Part shown: piece by piece, positions 7,623 through 13,475 of the stretch | Layout of the letters: each line of letters opens with the position of its first letter | How positions within the stretch are numbered: the stretch's first letter is position 1 | Source of the DNA: JAPSGM01 sp036258735 | Lineage (GTDB): Bacteria; Chloroflexota; Limnocylindria; QHBO01 | Assembly (NCBI GenBank): GCA_036258735.1 | Contig: DATADC010000051.1 | Location: 1 to 13,475, forward strand | Reading direction: 5' to 3' | DNA length: 13,475 bases | Translations under genes and position numbers: made by a program | Notes under the pieces: generated by a model | What the model saw: only the letters and a program-made list of their open reading frames with translations | What the model was told of the DNA's origin: nothing | Database searches by the model: none

Positions 7623-7628
7623 TACCCT
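7623..7628 (+). promoter_or_regulatory. Possible -10 box (TACCCT) of paaA
   Basis: TACCCT lies exactly 6 nt before the GTG at 7635, implying a leaderless paaA transcript. No good -35 is seen 16-18 nt upstream, so an activator may be needed. This spacing favours the GTG at 7635 over the in-frame GTG at 7650. Confidence 0.4.
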
Positions 7629-7634
7629 TGGCTC

Positions 7635-8570
7635 GTGGACGAGCACGCCGTGAACGAGCAGGACCAGCGCTCGGAAGCCTTCTATGCCCACGTCATGGGC
7701 GGCGGCAAGGTCGAGGCCGACGACTGGATGCCCGACGACTATCGCAAGGCGGTGCTCAAGTTCGTCGAGATGCACGCCAACTCCGAGCTGATGGGCGTGC
7801 TTCCGGAGCGGGAGTGGATCCTTCGGGCGCCGACCCTGCGCCGCAAGCTGGCGCTCACCTCCAAGGTGCAGGATGAGGTCGGTCACGCCCAGCTGCTGTA
7901 CCGCGTGGCGGAGGACCTCGGCAAGCCGCGGGAGGCCATGCTGCAGGACCTCATCGACGGCAAGACCAAGTTCCACAACGTGTTCCACTACCCGACGCGC
8001 TCGTGGGGGGACGTGGGGATCATCGCCTGGCTCGTCGACGCCGCGGCAATCGTGTCGCAGCAGGCCCTGCGCGACTCGTCGTATGCGCCGTACGCGCGCA
8101 CCATGAAGAAGATCTGCTGGGAAGAGTCAGTGCACATCATGCACGGGCGCGACGTGGTCCTGACCCTCATGAACGGCACCGAGGCCCAGCGCGCCATGGT
8201 GCAGGAGGCGCTGGACCGATGGTGGGGTCCGCTGATGCAGATGCACGGCCCGCCCACCGACCCGGCGACGGACCGCGACCTGATCTGGAAGATCAAGTCC
8301 AAGGGCAACGAGCAGCTTCGGCAGGAGTTCCTTTCGATTTACGTGCCGCGCATCCTGGAGCTCGGGCTGCGCATCCCGGACCGCGAGCTGCGCTACGACC
8401 AGGCCGAGGGCCGCTGGCACTACACCGAGCCGGACTGGAACGAGCTTCGCTCGGTGGTCACCGGACACGGCCCGATGTCGCAGCAGCGCCTGGAGTTTCG
8501 CCGATTGTCGCGCGACGCGACCCAGTGGGTCCGCGACGCGGTCATCGGTGCGCAGGCGGCCGCGGCCTAG
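7635..8570 (+). CDS. paaA: 1,2-phenylacetyl-CoA epoxidase catalytic subunit PaaA
   Basis: Catalytic di-iron monooxygenase subunit of the phenylacetyl-CoA epoxidase complex, which converts phenylacetyl-CoA to the 1,2-epoxide in aerobic phenylacetate breakdown. 311 residues, the usual length. Ferritin-like ligands are in place: Glu51 on helix 1, ExxH at 81-84 (QDEVGHAQLLY), Asp135 in WLVDAAA, and ExxH at 164-167 (CWEESVHIMHG). The SSYAPYARTMKKIC stretch is typical of PaaA. Soluble, no signal peptide. The start is GTG at 7635; GTG at 7650 is the alternative, but 7635 sits 6 nt after a TACCCT box. Transcribed alone: paaBCD lie about 2 kb downstream beyond two opposite-strand genes. Its TAG stop shares CTAG with the convergent phosphatase gene. 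Confidence 0.95.
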   Translation: MDEHAVNEQDQRSEAFYAHVMGGGKVEADDWMPDDYRKAVLKFVEMHANSELMGVLPEREWILRAPTLRRKLALTSKVQDEVGHAQLLYRVAEDLGKPREAMLQDLIDGKTKFHNVFHYPTRSWGDVGIIAWLVDAAAIVSQQALRDSSYAPYARTMKKICWEESVHIMHGRDVVLTLMNGTEAQRAMVQEALDRWWGPLMQMHGPPTDPATDRDLIWKIKSKGNEQLRQEFLSIYVPRILELGLRIPDRELRYDQAEGRWHYTEPDWNELRSVVTGHGPMSQQRLEFRRLSRDATQWVRDAVIGAQAAAA

Positions 8571-8575
8571 CCGCG
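8561..8575. other. Hairpin centred on a shared CTAG stop of two convergent genes
   Basis: CGCGGC-CTA-GCCGCG has 6-bp arms and a 3-nt loop. CTAG at 8567-8570 supplies the stop of paaA (TAG, plus, 8568-8570) and the stop of the phosphatase gene (TAG, minus, 8569-8567). There is no intergenic space and no T-tract. It may act as a weak bidirectional terminator inside the coding ends. Confidence 0.4.
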
Positions 8576-9343
8576 CGCCGTCGCGGTCACCGCGTAACGG
8601 CGCAGCTCGGCCAGCAGCTCGCGCGACGTGGCCGCCAGTGGCTGTCGCCTTGCCTCGGCGCTGATCACGGCGAGCTCACGCCCGCGGGCGTCGGCGATCG
8701 CCAGGCCGGCCTCCTGGCAGATCAACGACCCGCCCAGGTAGTCCCACGGCGCCGACAGGTCGTCGTCGGTGTTGACGTACGCGTCGAAGCGGCCGGCGGC
8801 GACCTGGCACAGCTCGTGAGCCGTGGCGTGCAGTTGCGTGGTGCTGCGCCACGGCGGCCGTCGCGGAACCGGGCCGGACACCACCACGTGCGCCGAGGTG
8901 ATCGGCCCAGACGCCGGACGTGCCAGCTGTACGCCGTTCAGCGCAGCCCCCGTGCCTCGCGCGGCGGTATAGAGGTCGCCGGAGGCCAGGTCCAGGACGC
9001 ACGCGGCCGCCGGCCCACTTGAGTCGAACGCACACAGGCTGGGTCCGAACGGGCCGGACCCGCGCGCCGCGTTGCCACTTCCGTCGATCGGGTCCACGAC
9101 CACCACCACGTCGCGCCCGGTCTCGTGCGCCCCGCTCTCCTCGCTCAACACGCCACAACCCGCGGCCAGGAGCCGATCCACCGCCACGGCGTCCGCCACG
9201 AGGTCGAACGCATACTGCGTGGACCCCGCTCGCGGCGCGGAGCCGCCGACCTCCTCACCGACGGCCTCGGCGATGCCGCGCGCAACGTCCGCCAGCAGCC
9301 CCACCAGCGCCGAGTCAGGCGGGGAGGTCGGCCGAACGGCCAC
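8567..9343 (-). CDS. Inositol monophosphatase family protein
   Basis: Mg2+-dependent sugar or nucleotide phosphatase of the IMPase/FBPase superfamily, 258 residues, the typical length. Metal and active-site motifs are complete: GVLSEESG with Glu68-Glu69, VDPIDGSGN with Asp84 and Asp87, and APWDYLGG with Trp200-Asp201. SGDLYTAARGTGAALNG near 121-137 is the usual mid-domain signature. The GTG at 9343 is chosen because GAGGAG lies 7 nt before it; this overlaps the end of the glycosyltransferase gene by 29 bases. The ribosome site is encoded by the GT4 residues EELSGG. Cotranscribed with the glycosyltransferase, so a role in making or recycling a phosphorylated sugar or inositol is plausible. Histidinol-phosphatase or 3'-phosphoadenosine activity cannot be excluded. 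Confidence 0.88.
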   Translation of the reverse strand: MAVRPTSPPDSALVGLLADVARGIAEAVGEEVGGSAPRAGSTQYAFDLVADAVAVDRLLAAGCGVLSEESGAHETGRDVVVVVDPIDGSGNAARGSGPFGPSLCAFDSSGPAAACVLDLASGDLYTAARGTGAALNGVQLARPASGPITSAHVVVSGPVPRRPPWRSTTQLHATAHELCQVAAGRFDAYVNTDDDLSAPWDYLGGSLICQEAGLAIADARGRELAVISAEARRQPLAATSRELLAELRRYAVTATARG

Positions 9344-10502
9344 CCGACAGCTCCTCGTACTCCGCGGCCAGCAGCTCGGCCGCCTCGTTCCAGGTCGGCA
9401 GCCGCGCGGCGAGCGCGCCCGCTGCGGCCTCCAGCCGCTGGCGCTCGGCCGGATCCCCCAGCACCCGCTCGACGGCAGTCGCGAACTGCACCGCATCATC
9501 CGCCCGCGCCACCGCGCCGGCAGCCCCGGGACCGAGACCCTGGAGGCCGACACCGGTGCTGACGATCGCCTTGCGCATGCACAGTGCCTCGAGCATCTTG
9601 AGCTTGACGCCGCCACCGATCCGCAGCGGACAGACCACCACCGTCGCGGCCGAGAGGAAGGGACGCACGTCCGGCACACGGCCGGTCACCGTCACCGTGT
9701 CTGAAGCCAGCGCGCGCACCGCTTCCGGCGGTGCGTTGCCGACCAGCAGCAGGCGAGCGTCGGGCCGCGACGCAGCCACCCGCGGGAAGATGTCACGCGC
9801 CAGGTGCAGCGCGGCATCCACGTTCGGCTCGTACGCGAAGTTGCCGACGAAGACGACCAGCTCACGCCCGTCCCTCTCGAGCCCTGGCGGCGACCGCACG
9901 TAGCTGGCCGGGGGCAGGTCGACGCCGTCGGGGATGACCGCCACCGATCCGCGGCCGAGGGTGCGCTCCATCACGCGCCGGTCGTCCTCGGTCACGGCGG
10001 CGCATCGCGACGCCGCCTGCCAAGCCGCCTCTTCCCAGCGTCGCGTCAGGCGGTACTCTGCCCAGGCCGCTGGCGTGCCCGACTGCCGGGCGCGCTGCCG
10101 CCACAGCGCGTATTCCACGTTCTGCTCCACCAGCAGCACCGGCGCCGTAGAGCGCGCCGGCAGGTGCTGCATCAGGTAGAAGCCCTCTATGTGGACGACG
10201 TCGGCACTCGACGCTGCGACCAGCGCCGCGGCTCGGGGCGAGCGGTGGCGCATGACCTGCCACGGACGCCGGCCACCGATCCGCTCGGGCGGCGGCAGGG
10301 CGGGAACCACGTCGACGCGGGCGAGGGTCGAGAGCGCCGAGGCGTTCTCGCTGTCCTCCGCGAAGGTCTTGGATATGGCCAGGACGTGCAGGTCGTGATC
10401 GGGCGCAAGGCGGGTCAGCAGCTCCAGCTCCCGCCGGCGCCCACCGCTGATCGGCGGATAGGGCAGGTGACCGGTGATGAACAACACCTGCGGTTTGCGC
10501 AT
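9315..10502 (-). CDS. Family 4 glycosyltransferase
   Basis: GT-B-fold retaining glycosyltransferase, 395 residues. N-terminal acceptor domain begins VLFITGHLPYPPISGGRRRE, with the conserved Gly-rich loop. Residues 101-130 (DVVHIEGFYL, VLLVEQNVEY) are typical of the sub-group that also contains exopolysaccharide GT4 enzymes. IPDGVD at 190-194 begins the C-terminal donor domain; VFVGNFAYEPNVDA (217-230) and PLRIGGGVKLKMLEAL (292-307) form the nucleotide-sugar site, the latter with the GT4 glutamate. Probably cytoplasmic or membrane-peripheral, acting on lipid or polysaccharide precursors; acceptor unknown. ATG at 10502 has GAGGGGG just upstream. First gene of a two-gene operon with the phosphatase, lying between paaA and paaB on the opposite strand. 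Confidence 0.88.
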   Translation of the reverse strand: MRKPQVLFITGHLPYPPISGGRRRELELLTRLAPDHDLHVLAISKTFAEDSENASALSTLARVDVVPALPPPERIGGRRPWQVMRHRSPRAAALVAASSADVVHIEGFYLMQHLPARSTAPVLLVEQNVEYALWRQRARQSGTPAAWAEYRLTRRWEEAAWQAASRCAAVTEDDRRVMERTLGRGSVAVIPDGVDLPPASYVRSPPGLERDGRELVVFVGNFAYEPNVDAALHLARDIFPRVAASRPDARLLLVGNAPPEAVRALASDTVTVTGRVPDVRPFLSAATVVVCPLRIGGGVKLKMLEALCMRKAIVSTGVGLQGLGPGAAGAVARADDAVQFATAVERVLGDPAERQRLEAAAGALAARLPTWNEAAELLAAEYEELSGGRSADLPA

Positions 10503-10597
10503 GGCCCCCTCGCAAACGATCGGATGCCCATCCTGTAGGCAAGCCTTGGACCGTTTCTCGGCCGGCTCGCCGAAGTGCGTCGCGCGAGGCCGCGCAG

Positions 10598-10603
10598 TAG
10601 GCT
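10598..10603 (+). promoter_or_regulatory. Possible -10 box (TAGGCT) of the paaBCD operon
   Basis: TAGGCT lies 9 nt before the paaB ATG, in the 110-bp gap shared with the divergent glycosyltransferase gene. A GGAG lies 4 nt before the ATG, so either leaderless or Shine-Dalgarno initiation is possible. No clear -35 is seen. Confidence 0.3.
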
Positions 10604-10612
10604 TGGAGCCCG

Positions 10613-10951
10613 ATGCAGGAGCAGCAGCAGCCCGGAGAGCCGCACGACCGCGTGTGGGAGGTCTTTCGCCAGGAGGCGGAGGGCGATCCGATGGTGCACG
10701 GCGGCAGCGTCAAGGCCCCGGACGAGGAGCTGGCGCTGCACTACGCTCGCGAGTTCTACGGGCGGCGCCAGGAGAGCCACCGGCTGTGGGTGGTCGCCCG
10801 CGACGCGATCGTCGAGCTGGATGACCCGGACCTGCTTCAGCCGCCGTTCGATCGCTCCTTCAAGCGCCCGGGCGGCTACATCATCAAGCACAAGCTGGAG
10901 GCCGCCAAGGCGCGAGCCACATCCGGCGGCGCGGCGGGCGGCGATGAATGA
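10613..10951 (+). CDS. paaB: 1,2-phenylacetyl-CoA epoxidase subunit PaaB
   Basis: Small bridging subunit of the phenylacetyl-CoA epoxidase complex, 112 residues, within the usual 95-115. The body is typical: WEVFRQ, GGSVKAPDEELALHYAREFYGRRQE, LWVVARDAI, then PFDRSFKRPGGY. It begins with a Gln-rich tail and ends in a flexible Gly/Ala tail. Known PaaB joins PaaA-PaaC modules and has no cofactor. First gene of paaBCD, starting 110 bp from the divergent glycosyltransferase gene. Its TGA overlaps the paaC start within ATGAATGA (8 nt), so translation of the two is likely coupled. Confidence 0.93.
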   Translation: MQEQQQPGEPHDRVWEVFRQEAEGDPMVHGGSVKAPDEELALHYAREFYGRRQESHRLWVVARDAIVELDDPDLLQPPFDRSFKRPGGYIIKHKLEAAKARATSGGAAGGDE

Positions 10952-11720
10952 CGTGCAGCTGACCGCCGACGTCCGCGCGGCCCTGGCCGAGCTGCTGCTG
11001 ACGCTGGCCGACGACGAGTTCGTGCTGGGTTACTGGGATTCCGAGTGGACCGGCATCGCGCCGATGCTCGAGGAGGACGTCGCCATGAGCTCGGTCAGCC
11101 AGGACGAGATCGGCCACGCCAAGGCGTGGTACGAGCTGCTCGCCTCCCTGACCGATGACGACGCGGACCGGTTGGCCTACCACCGCGCGCCCGACGAATA
11201 TCGGCACGCATCACTCATGAACCATGCGCGGACCGATTGGGCCTTCACCATCGCCCGCCGCTTCCTGTACGAGCACGCCGACGCGGTCCGCCTTGAGGTG
11301 CTGTCGCGGTCGTCCTACGGGCCGATGGCCGAGCTGGCAGGAAAGATGAGGCGCGAGGAGACGTACCACCTGATGCACTTCGACGTCTGGCTGCGGCGAC
11401 TGGCGGAGGCGGGTGGCGAGGCGCGCGACCGGCTCGCCGCTGCGCTGGAGCGGCTCTGGCCGGAGGCGGCGACCGTGTTCACGCCGCTGGCCGGTGAGGA
11501 GGTCCTGGTGGACGAGGGCATCCTGCGCGACGGCTTCGAGACCTTGCGCGCCCGGTGGCTGGAGCGAACATCGCCGATCTGTCGGCGTCTGGGACTGCCG
11601 GCCGGGGATGGGCTGGGAGCTCCGGCGGCGGATGGGAGGACGCGCCGGACCGACGAGTTCATCTGGCTCCACGGCGAGCTGACCACGGTGGCGCGCTCGG
11701 CGGAGGCGGCGACGTGGTAG
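10944..11720 (+). CDS. paaC: 1,2-phenylacetyl-CoA epoxidase subunit PaaC with intact di-iron motifs
   Basis: Ferritin-like partner of PaaA, 258 residues. In the characterised enterobacterial complex PaaC is structural and lacks the metal site. Here all six ligand positions hold di-iron residues: Glu25 (DDEFVLG), Glu55 and His58 (SQDEIGHAK), Glu110 (FLYEHAD), Glu139 and His142 (REETYHLMHF). Spacing matches PaaA in this window (30 residues from the first Glu to the first ExxH, and 14 from the conserved SSY tyrosine to the second). Family identity is supported by ALERLWPEAATVF and the C-terminal HGELTTVARSAEAATW region. ATG at 10944 overlaps paaB by 8 nt; no strong Shine-Dalgarno is seen, so coupling is likely. 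Its end overlaps paaD by 7 nt. Divergent PaaC is the best call; a second PaaA-like oxygenase is less likely, given the order B-C-D. Confidence 0.9.
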   Translation: MNDVQLTADVRAALAELLLTLADDEFVLGYWDSEWTGIAPMLEEDVAMSSVSQDEIGHAKAWYELLASLTDDDADRLAYHRAPDEYRHASLMNHARTDWAFTIARRFLYEHADAVRLEVLSRSSYGPMAELAGKMRREETYHLMHFDVWLRRLAEAGGEARDRLAAALERLWPEAATVFTPLAGEEVLVDEGILRDGFETLRARWLERTSPICRRLGLPAGDGLGAPAADGRTRRTDEFIWLHGELTTVARSAEAATW

Positions 11721-12247
11721 GGCCGGCGACGGCGCGCGATGCGCGCGAGGCCGCGGTATGGTCGGCGCTCGAGGGCATCCCCGATCCGGAGATCCCGGCC
11801 ATCAGCGTGGTCGAGCTGGGTGTGATCGGTGACGTCACCTTTGCGCCGCGGCCGGACGGCGGGGAGCGGCTCGAGGTCGAGCTACTGCCGACCTTCGTGG
11901 GTTGCCCCGCCATCGGCGTCATGCAGCAGCAGATCGGCGAGCGGCTCGGAGAGCTGGGCGTCGCGGAGGAGGTGGCAGTGCAGGTCAGCTTCGCGCGGCC
12001 GTGGACCTCCGAGCGGATCACGCCGGAAGGCCGTCGCAAGCTGCGCGAGAGCGGATTCGCGCCCCCGGTGGTCATCGGGCCAACCTTCAGCGGCGAGGAG
12101 CTGCAGATGGCCATGGCCTCGGCGGAGTGCCCGTACTGCGGCTCGCGGAACACCACCCTGGAGAACCCGTTCGGCCCCACGCTGTGCCGCGCCATCTACC
12201 ACTGCGCCGATTGCCGGCAGCCGTTCGAGCAGTTCAAGACCGTCTGA
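11714..12247 (+). CDS. paaD: Phenylacetyl-CoA epoxidase assembly protein PaaD (MIP18/DUF59 family)
   Basis: 177 residues. The N-terminal DUF59/MIP18 domain has the signature IPDPEIPAISVVELGVI (22-38) and a conserved Cys64 in TFVGCPA. The C-terminal zinc ribbon has C139, C142, C158, C164 and C167 (CPYC and CADC pairs), as in PaaD/PaaJ. PaaD is thought to assist iron or iron-sulfur loading of the epoxidase system rather than catalysis. GTG at 11714 is chosen because GGAGG lies 7 nt before it; it overlaps paaC by 7 nt. Last gene of paaBCD. The reductase gene paaE, which often follows, is absent: thrS comes next after 19 nt. Confidence 0.92.
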   Translation: MVGPATARDAREAAVWSALEGIPDPEIPAISVVELGVIGDVTFAPRPDGGERLEVELLPTFVGCPAIGVMQQQIGERLGELGVAEEVAVQVSFARPWTSERITPEGRRKLRESGFAPPVVIGPTFSGEELQMAMASAECPYCGSRNTTLENPFGPTLCRAIYHCADCRQPFEQFKTV

Positions 12248-12253
12248 AACGGT

Positions 12254-12259
12254 TACGCT
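12254..12259 (+). promoter_or_regulatory. Possible -10 box (TACGCT) of thrS
   Basis: TACGCT lies 7 nt before the thrS ATG, inside the 19-nt gap after paaD. No Shine-Dalgarno site precedes the ATG, which favours leaderless initiation. No T-box-like leader can fit. The -35 region is weak. Confidence 0.4.
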
Positions 12260-12266
12260 TCGCCGC

Positions 12267-13475
12267 ATGGTGATCGAGTCGGATGAGGTCAGGTCGAAGG
12301 CCGACCAGCTCCTCGACGCTGGTGCCCGTGACCGCCTCGACACCATGCGCCATTCGGCCGCACACGTCATGGCGGCGGCCGTGCTGGAGCTCTTTCCCGG
12401 CGCCAAGCTGGGCATCGGTCCGGCCATCCGAGACGGCTTCTACTACGACTTCGACCTGCCCCGCGCGCTGACGCCGGCCGACCTGGAGGCGGTGGAAGAG
12501 CGAATGCGAGCGCAAGTGGGAGCCGACCTGGCCTTCGAGCGCAGCGAGCTCGACCGCGAAGGTGCCCTAACCATGCTCGGCCAGCAGGGGCAGGACTACA
12601 AGGTGGAGATCATCCGCGACCTGCCGCCGGCCGAATCGGAGCGCGTCAGCTTCTACCGCCACGGCGACTTCATCGACCTGTGCCGCGGGCCGCACGTCGA
12701 GTCGACCGCCAAGCTCGGCCCCTTCAAGCTGCTGAGCTCGGCAGGCGCCTACTGGCGTGGGGACGAGAAGCGCCCGATGCTGCAGCGCATCTACGGCACG
12801 GTCTGGGAGTCGCAGGACGACCTCGACCGCTACCTGTGGCGCCTGGAGGAGGCACGGCGGCGCGACCATCGGCGCCTCGGCCGCGACCTGGACCTGTTCA
12901 CGTTCCACCCCGAGTCGCCGGCGGCGCCGTTCTGGCATCCGCGCGGGATGGCGGTCTTCCGCGCCCTGGAGGAGTGGTCGCTGCAGGTCCGGCGCGAGGG
13001 CGGCTTCGACGAGGTTCGCACCCCGAGCCTTGTCCGGCGCGAGCTCTGGGAGCAGTCCGGTCACTGGGAGCTGTACCAGGACAACATGTTCGTGCTGGAC
13101 GACTACGGACACCCCTCGGGCCTCAAGCCGATGAACTGCCCGCAGGAGATCCTGATCTACCGAACGCGGCTGCGCTCGTACCGCGAGCTGCCGCTGCGGT
13201 TCGCGGACTACTCGGTCCTCATGCGCAAGGAGGTCACCGGCGCGCTGTCCGGCATGTTCCGTGTCCGTCAGTTGATCCAGGACGACTCGCACGTGTTCTG
13301 CCGCGAGGACCAGATCGGTGACGAAGTGGACCTCGCCCTGCGCCTGGTCCAGCGCCAGTACGAGCCGTTTGGCTTCCAGCCACGATTCAAGCTGGCCACG
13401 CGGCCGGAGAAGCGGCTCGGTTCGGACGAATTCTGGGACATGGCGGAAGGCAGGCTGCGCGATGCGCTGGAGGGC
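12267..13475 (+). CDS. thrS: Threonyl-tRNA synthetase without TGS domain (3' end beyond window)
   Basis: Charges tRNA-Thr with threonine. 403 residues visible; the rest of the catalytic domain and the anticodon-binding domain lie beyond the window. The usual N-terminal TGS domain (about 60 residues) is missing: about 27 residues lead directly into the editing domain. Its motifs are complete: HxxxH at 29-33 (RHSAAH) and CxxxH at 139-143 (LCRGPH). The class II core follows with Cys291 in KPMNCP (zinc ligand), motif 2 around LMRKEVTGALSG (319-330) and QDDSH at 339-343 (zinc ligand His343). RVRQLIQDDSH departs from the common RVRGFTQDDAH. ATG at 12267 or the adjacent GTG at 12270 are the only nearby starts; an upstream TGS would need to overlap paaD. 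A TACGCT box lies 7 nt upstream. Confidence 0.95.
   Translation, partial: MVIESDEVRSKADQLLDAGARDRLDTMRHSAAHVMAAAVLELFPGAKLGIGPAIRDGFYYDFDLPRALTPADLEAVEERMRAQVGADLAFERSELDREGALTMLGQQGQDYKVEIIRDLPPAESERVSFYRHGDFIDLCRGPHVESTAKLGPFKLLSSAGAYWRGDEKRPMLQRIYGTVWESQDDLDRYLWRLEEARRRDHRRLGRDLDLFTFHPESPAAPFWHPRGMAVFRALEEWSLQVRREGGFDEVRTPSLVRRELWEQSGHWELYQDNMFVLDDYGHPSGLKPMNCPQEILIYRTRLRSYRELPLRFADYSVLMRKEVTGALSGMFRVRQLIQDDSHVFCREDQIGDEVDLALRLVQRQYEPFGFQPRFKLATRPEKRLGSDEFWDMAEGRLRDALEG

Noticed and set aside
7650..7652. Alternative GTG start for paaA, five codons downstream
   Set aside because: No Shine-Dalgarno site precedes it, and the TACCCT box fits the start at 7635. Protein N-terminal data could reverse this.
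8567..9679. Longer reading of the phosphatase gene starting near 9679
   Set aside because: The extra 112 residues are antiphase to the glycosyltransferase gene and unlike any IMPase N-terminus. GTG at 9343 has a good Shine-Dalgarno site.
10513..10610. Two similar stretches with GTAGGC and CTTGGA in the glycosyltransferase-paaB gap
   Set aside because: The spacing between the two parts differs between copies and the match is short. It is not enough to call a repeated regulator site.
12239..12253. Inverted repeat ACCGT-CTGAA-ACGGT around the paaD stop, just before the thrS -10 box
   Set aside because: Arms are only 5 bp, there is no T-tract and no second copy. It could be chance, so it was not called an operator or terminator.

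Overview
The window is a very G+C-rich bacterial chromosome segment: third codon positions are mostly G or C, GTG starts are frequent and genes are tightly packed. Gene content (multidomain cyclase/ATPase regulator, Sec/Tat-type molybdoenzyme, TrmB-type regulator, phenylacetyl-CoA epoxidase genes, a threonyl-tRNA synthetase without TGS domain) and TANNNT boxes placed directly before start codons fit an uncultured Chloroflexota lineage or a deep-branching Actinomycetota. The sequence alone does not settle which. I see no mobile element, CRISPR array, prophage, tRNA or rRNA, and no stretch over 300 bases lacks a gene.

Left block (1-3790, minus strand): a small alpha/beta hydrolase runs into a large signalling protein through a 4-base GTGA overlap. 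The signalling protein has two zinc ribbons, two class III cyclase domains, an AAA ATPase and a helical repeat region, and is cut by the window edge. Second block (3868-6646, plus): a membrane-anchored sulfite-oxidase-fold molybdoenzyme, a YegS/BmrU-type lipid kinase and a small PRC-barrel/DUF2171-like protein. The last two also share a GTGA overlap. A GC-rich hairpin separates this block from the convergent TrmB-type regulator gene (6685-7521, minus).

Third block (7635-12247): a phenylacetyl-CoA epoxidase system. paaA stands alone and is divergent from the TrmB-type gene. paaB-paaC-paaD lie about 2 kb further on as an overlapping operon. Between them, on the opposite strand, sits a GT4 glycosyltransferase plus inositol-monophosphatase-family pair. 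paaA and the phosphatase gene converge so tightly that both stop codons lie in one CTAG. No paaE reductase gene or ring-opening gene is present. thrS (12267 onward) follows and is cut by the right edge.

Most noteworthy: (1) PaaC here keeps a complete set of six ferritin-like di-iron ligands; (2) the tandem cyclase looks like an intramolecular pseudo-heterodimer with one intact and one degenerate composite site; (3) TANNNT boxes 5-9 nt before seven of the twelve starts suggest widespread leaderless transcription; (4) the TrmB-type gene has a strong promoter with a perfect 6+5+6 inverted repeat, suggesting autoregulation and possibly control of paaA. I found no clear new defence or biosynthetic system. 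Most of the window is recognisable housekeeping, regulation or catabolism with unusual details.
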